Positions 60,595 to 64,000 of a stretch of DNA of 64,000 nt are shown one piece after another. Positions within the stretch are counted from its first letter, which is position 1. Each line of letters begins with the position of its first letter. A program made the translations under genes and the position numbers. The notes under the pieces are model-generated. The model searched no databases, had not been told where the DNA came from, and worked only from the letters and a program-made list of their open reading frames with translations. The DNA is from Theocolax elegans (taxonomy: Eukaryota; Arthropoda; Insecta; Hymenoptera; Cerocephalidae), in the NCBI GenBank assembly GCA_026168455.1, contig CM047426.1:84719986-84783985 (forward strand). The letters run 5' to 3'.

Positions 60595-62900
60595 CATAGG
60601 ATCCATCTGCCGAGAGGTTCCCCCATCCCCCTATACACTTGGCGTTATAAAAGAAATTCGCGTGAAACGTCGTGTCGTTCCTCGCCTATGGGAAAAAGAA
60701 GCCAGTTTCGCTCGTTATATTGCCTTTCGGAACGCAATCCTCTCGCGAGAAGTCTTCTCTCTTTCTCTCCTCGTAGGATCTTGGAATTCGGGATATTCTC
60801 CCATGTATCTGTCTATCTATCTATCTCTCTCTCTCTCGTGCTCTCCCGCTTTCTTCCTCTCTTTTGCTTCTTGACTTCGACATTCTTTGGCGAATCTTTT
60901 GCTTTCTCGTGGTATATATACCGTTGCGACGTAACTTTGCGAGACGGATTCTCCAAATGTTCCCTTCCTATACTCGTTTTTGCCTTTTCGAATGAGAAAA
61001 CTTTGTCGTTACGGGTTCGTTCTATTTTTTTTCCTTTTTTGAGAATGTTGATTGACCTAGATATACTCTAGAGCTTGTTATTTTTCGACTTTTGGCAGAT
61101 TTTGAGATTTCGGTTTATGGTGTTTACGCGCGAGCTGCTTCGGCAATAGGGAACAACATTTTTAAAAATTTCAACTTTCAAATAATTTGAAAATCGACAT
61201 TATTCTTGTTTACAAAATACAGTGTGGAGTTGTTATCGCTTGTCCAGATTTCGCGTGATAAAATTGTAGTAGAAAAAATATAAGAAAACAAATATTTATA
61301 AAGTTTTAAAAACATCTTAAAAATATTAAATTAATTAATATTAACTATAAATCAGTATCAATAAAAATATTGTACACGCTATGTTAATAAATTTAGCAAA
61401 AAAAGCAGTTCTTCGTACAGAAAAATTCATCAAGACAATTAAAAATAATAACGTATAGGTATAGATATAAAACCGAGAAAGAAGCACTCTAATTCTCGAC
61501 TAGGAAAAAAAAACATTGGCTCATTCTACTTTCTGCGTTTCATTCTGAATGTTCTCTTACGTTTTCTGACGATAACGTTTTTTATCCACCCTTCCCACTG
61601 TCCCTGTCAGCTCATCACTCTCTTTTCATCTCTGTTTCTCTGGTTGACTCGAGCTGTCTCTGTCTCGGCCGAGTTGGCTTGCCACCCTTTTCTTGTTCCC
61701 CATCTCGCTCGCTCTCTCTCTCTCTCGCTCTCCGTGATGTACGCGTGCGAACGACGAGAGAACGACGATTTCAATTAGACGCTTCGGCGAGCTTGAGCCG
61801 CCACCAGCACCACCGTCGCCGCCACTACCAAGACTCGACCCGCGGCGTTAATTAGGTTAGACCCTCGCTTGCTCACTCTCTCCCTCTCTTCCACCCCCCT
61901 CCCTCTCCCCCCGCCTCTCTCCCACTCTCAGCATGCGAAATCTTTGATACGTTCGCCTTATGTACGACTATTCACGTATCGATCTAGTGGGACTGGAATT
62001 TTGTATGGCATTGTTACTTTAATTCAAAGGTTGTTCGTTTAAAAGTTCATATCTGATTTTGTGAAAATTGTTGAACGAATGCGATAAATTACTACGACTA
62101 ACTGTCACGCCGAAAAAAAAGTATAGATAGCAACGTCAATATTTTTTTCTCTCGCGCGTTCATCGCATATCACAGAGCAACGATCGCGATCACTGCGGAG
62201 CTGAGGATTGTGCGAGAGAGAGAGAGAGAGAGATAGAGGGTATACAAAAATAATCGCATCAATTATCCAAGTCGGTTATACTCTCGATCCGAAATTCGCT
62301 TATCTCTCTTTAGAAGTAACAGTGTTGGAAGAGTAACAACAGCAACAACGGTAACGAAAGGGCGAAGAAATAAAAGTAAATCCCGCCTACGCGACGCCCG
62401 TATTAATTTTTTGTCCGGAGATGGGTAGAGGAGATCCGCGCGCATCGCTCCCGCGAAGGTATACGCGCGGTGGTCCGATAATAAGACAATAAGTCGGCCA
62501 CTTTCGAATGGGCCCCGGTCTATCAGTGTGGGATCGAAATGCTCGGGAAAAGAGAGAAGGGACCGAAGAGAACGGAGGTTAGCCAGAAGAAGAAGCAGAA
62601 GAAGAAGAAGACGAAGAAGAAGAGCGGCAACTTAGAGCCTGGTATGCCCCGACGTGGCGCCAAGACGATGTGTTCTCTTTCTAACTTTGGTTGCGCATAC
62701 AGCCGCGGGACTTCTTTTCTCCTTTTACTCGCTTCGTTCTTGGTCAGGTTGCTCTCTCTCTCTCTCTCACTCGCTTTCGATCGTGGCTTTGTCCTTCTCA
62801 AAGTGGTTATATTCGCTACTCTTTCTTGCTCTCACGATTGTCGCGTAAGGGAAAGAGAGACCTCTGAATTTCGCTCCCTTGCAACCTCATGGGGGATATC
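60595..62900. other. Mixed CT-rich islands
   Basis: 60600-61080 is complex, with TCTA tetranucleotide repeats (60808-60822) and a CT run. 61081-61560 is AT-rich. 61560-61960 and 62160-62900 are GC-richer, with CT/GA runs, a CCACCAGCACC-type triplet stretch near 61800 and an AAG-triplet stretch near 62586-62620. No recognisable gene. Confidence 0.35.
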
Positions 62901-64000
62901 ATGTTAGTTTTTCGTGGATTTTAATTGCAACTAGTCTTCGTTTTCTATCTTATTTTTTCTCTTAATAGCAGTACAGAGTAAGATATCAATTTTAAATTTT
63001 TAAATCAATTCTAATTAATTTTAAATTTATAACGTGGGTTAACATATTCATATTGATACTTGCGTTTGATCACCAATGAGTTGAGATCATTTTACATTAT
63101 GGAACTTGCTGAGGATAAACATAGTTGAATGCTTACACAAAGCACCTTTAAATATTAACCTATTTTAAACTAAATGAAATTGATTATCTTTTTTCTAATA
63201 TATTACAGACATTCTGCATTCGGTTTCAACCATCAGCAAAAATAATTACTGTACCTAAGGAATTTAACTATTTCTATAATTCTTATTTTTCTTTACATTT
63301 TCCATTATAAACTATGATAAAAAATGTTGCTATCTACCATTAATATAATGCGTCTATAAGTAACCGAATTTTTAGCTTTTGTCAAAGTATTATCTTGATA
63401 CATAAATATAGTTTACAAACTAAAAATATGATTCAAGTTTACGACAAATCCTCGTTAATCCATATATTGACCAAGCTACACTAACAATTATGAACACTGT
63501 TAATTTATTTAACAAATCAAAGGTCTGATTTTAAATAGTGACAGTGAGAAATTTGTTTAAATATTATCTTTTCAATTACCGCAATCAAGCGTTTTATTAT
63601 GTAAAAGTTAATCTTTTAGGTTACAGTGAAAATGTCCTACTTATTTTTTGTACCATTAAGTATGTAGCCTTAATGAAAATTAGTATTTATTATGGTTTTA
63701 ATTTATTACAGTCGGAATATGCTAAATGAAAACTTAATACATTCAAAATTAATTCGAGCAAATGGACGGATGACATATAGGTACATAAATATTTATGAAT
63801 TACAATCCTTTCTTCTTTCCACTATCCATCGCATGTTGAATTCAGAAATATTTTTAAAATTTAGATAAAATAAGAATTTAGAAAATCAATTATATAATTA
63901 CTAATTATGTCATTCAGACCATTTAATCGTTCAATTATTCAAATATATTGATTGATATTAAATGTGGACTTGAATGTAATTATTTTTTTTTAATATCCAT
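62901..64000. other. AT-rich stretch at the window end
   Basis: Low-GC sequence with no ORF of coding character and no recognised repeat or RNA gene. Confidence 0.5.

Noticed and set aside
62539..62907. Lys-rich ORF (poly-Lys/Gln start) on the plus strand
   Set aside because: It is built on AAG-triplet and CT repeats, and its composition changes abruptly where the repeats change. There is no family resemblance.

Overview
This window is eukaryotic, almost certainly insect, genomic DNA. It has an AT-rich background broken by GC-richer islands, very dense (GA/CT)n, (TA)n and (CA/GT)n microsatellites, no CpG depletion in the islands, and a GT-AG splice donor at the end of the one recognisable exon. 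The texture resembles hymenopteran (ant, bee or wasp) assemblies, but that placement is an impression and cannot be proven from this sequence.

I can support one protein-coding gene. It is the first coding exon of a minus-strand T-box gene, best matched to bifid/optomotor-blind (Tbx2/3 family), at about 6284-7335. It begins with an MRFEQE-type start, runs through His/Gln-rich tracts and a GMAY segment, and reaches the hallmark PTDFSVSSLLTA segment followed by a YFxAAALAA stretch. It ends at a clean CAG|GTTAGT donor. The start and the hallmark lie in different reading frames. The switch falls at a run of six C (six G on the plus strand, 6666-6671), so the gene as given is broken, most likely by a one-base assembly error. 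Sequence below 6278 is the start of a large intron; no T-box-domain exon is visible there, so the DNA-binding part must lie beyond the window.

The 56 kb upstream of the exon (7.3-64 kb) shows no convincing gene. AT-rich valleys of 0.5-2 kb alternate with GC-richer islands of 0.3-2 kb holding complex sequence and GA/CT repeats. This is the layout expected of the regulatory landscape of a developmental transcription factor. A few small ORFs of unremarkable composition are reported as candidates only.

Two foldback-type elements stand out. The larger (38167-41046) is a 2.88-kb near-perfect palindrome with arms of about 1.26 kb, a 359-bp spacer and TA on both sides. The other (about 19737-20612) is an older, diverged foldback element. 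Directly beside it is a 91-nt hairpin (20611-20701) of pre-miRNA-like size. Short inverted and direct repeats resembling CCAAT-box and CACGT/TGACG factor sites occur at 9095-9122 and 60514-60594.
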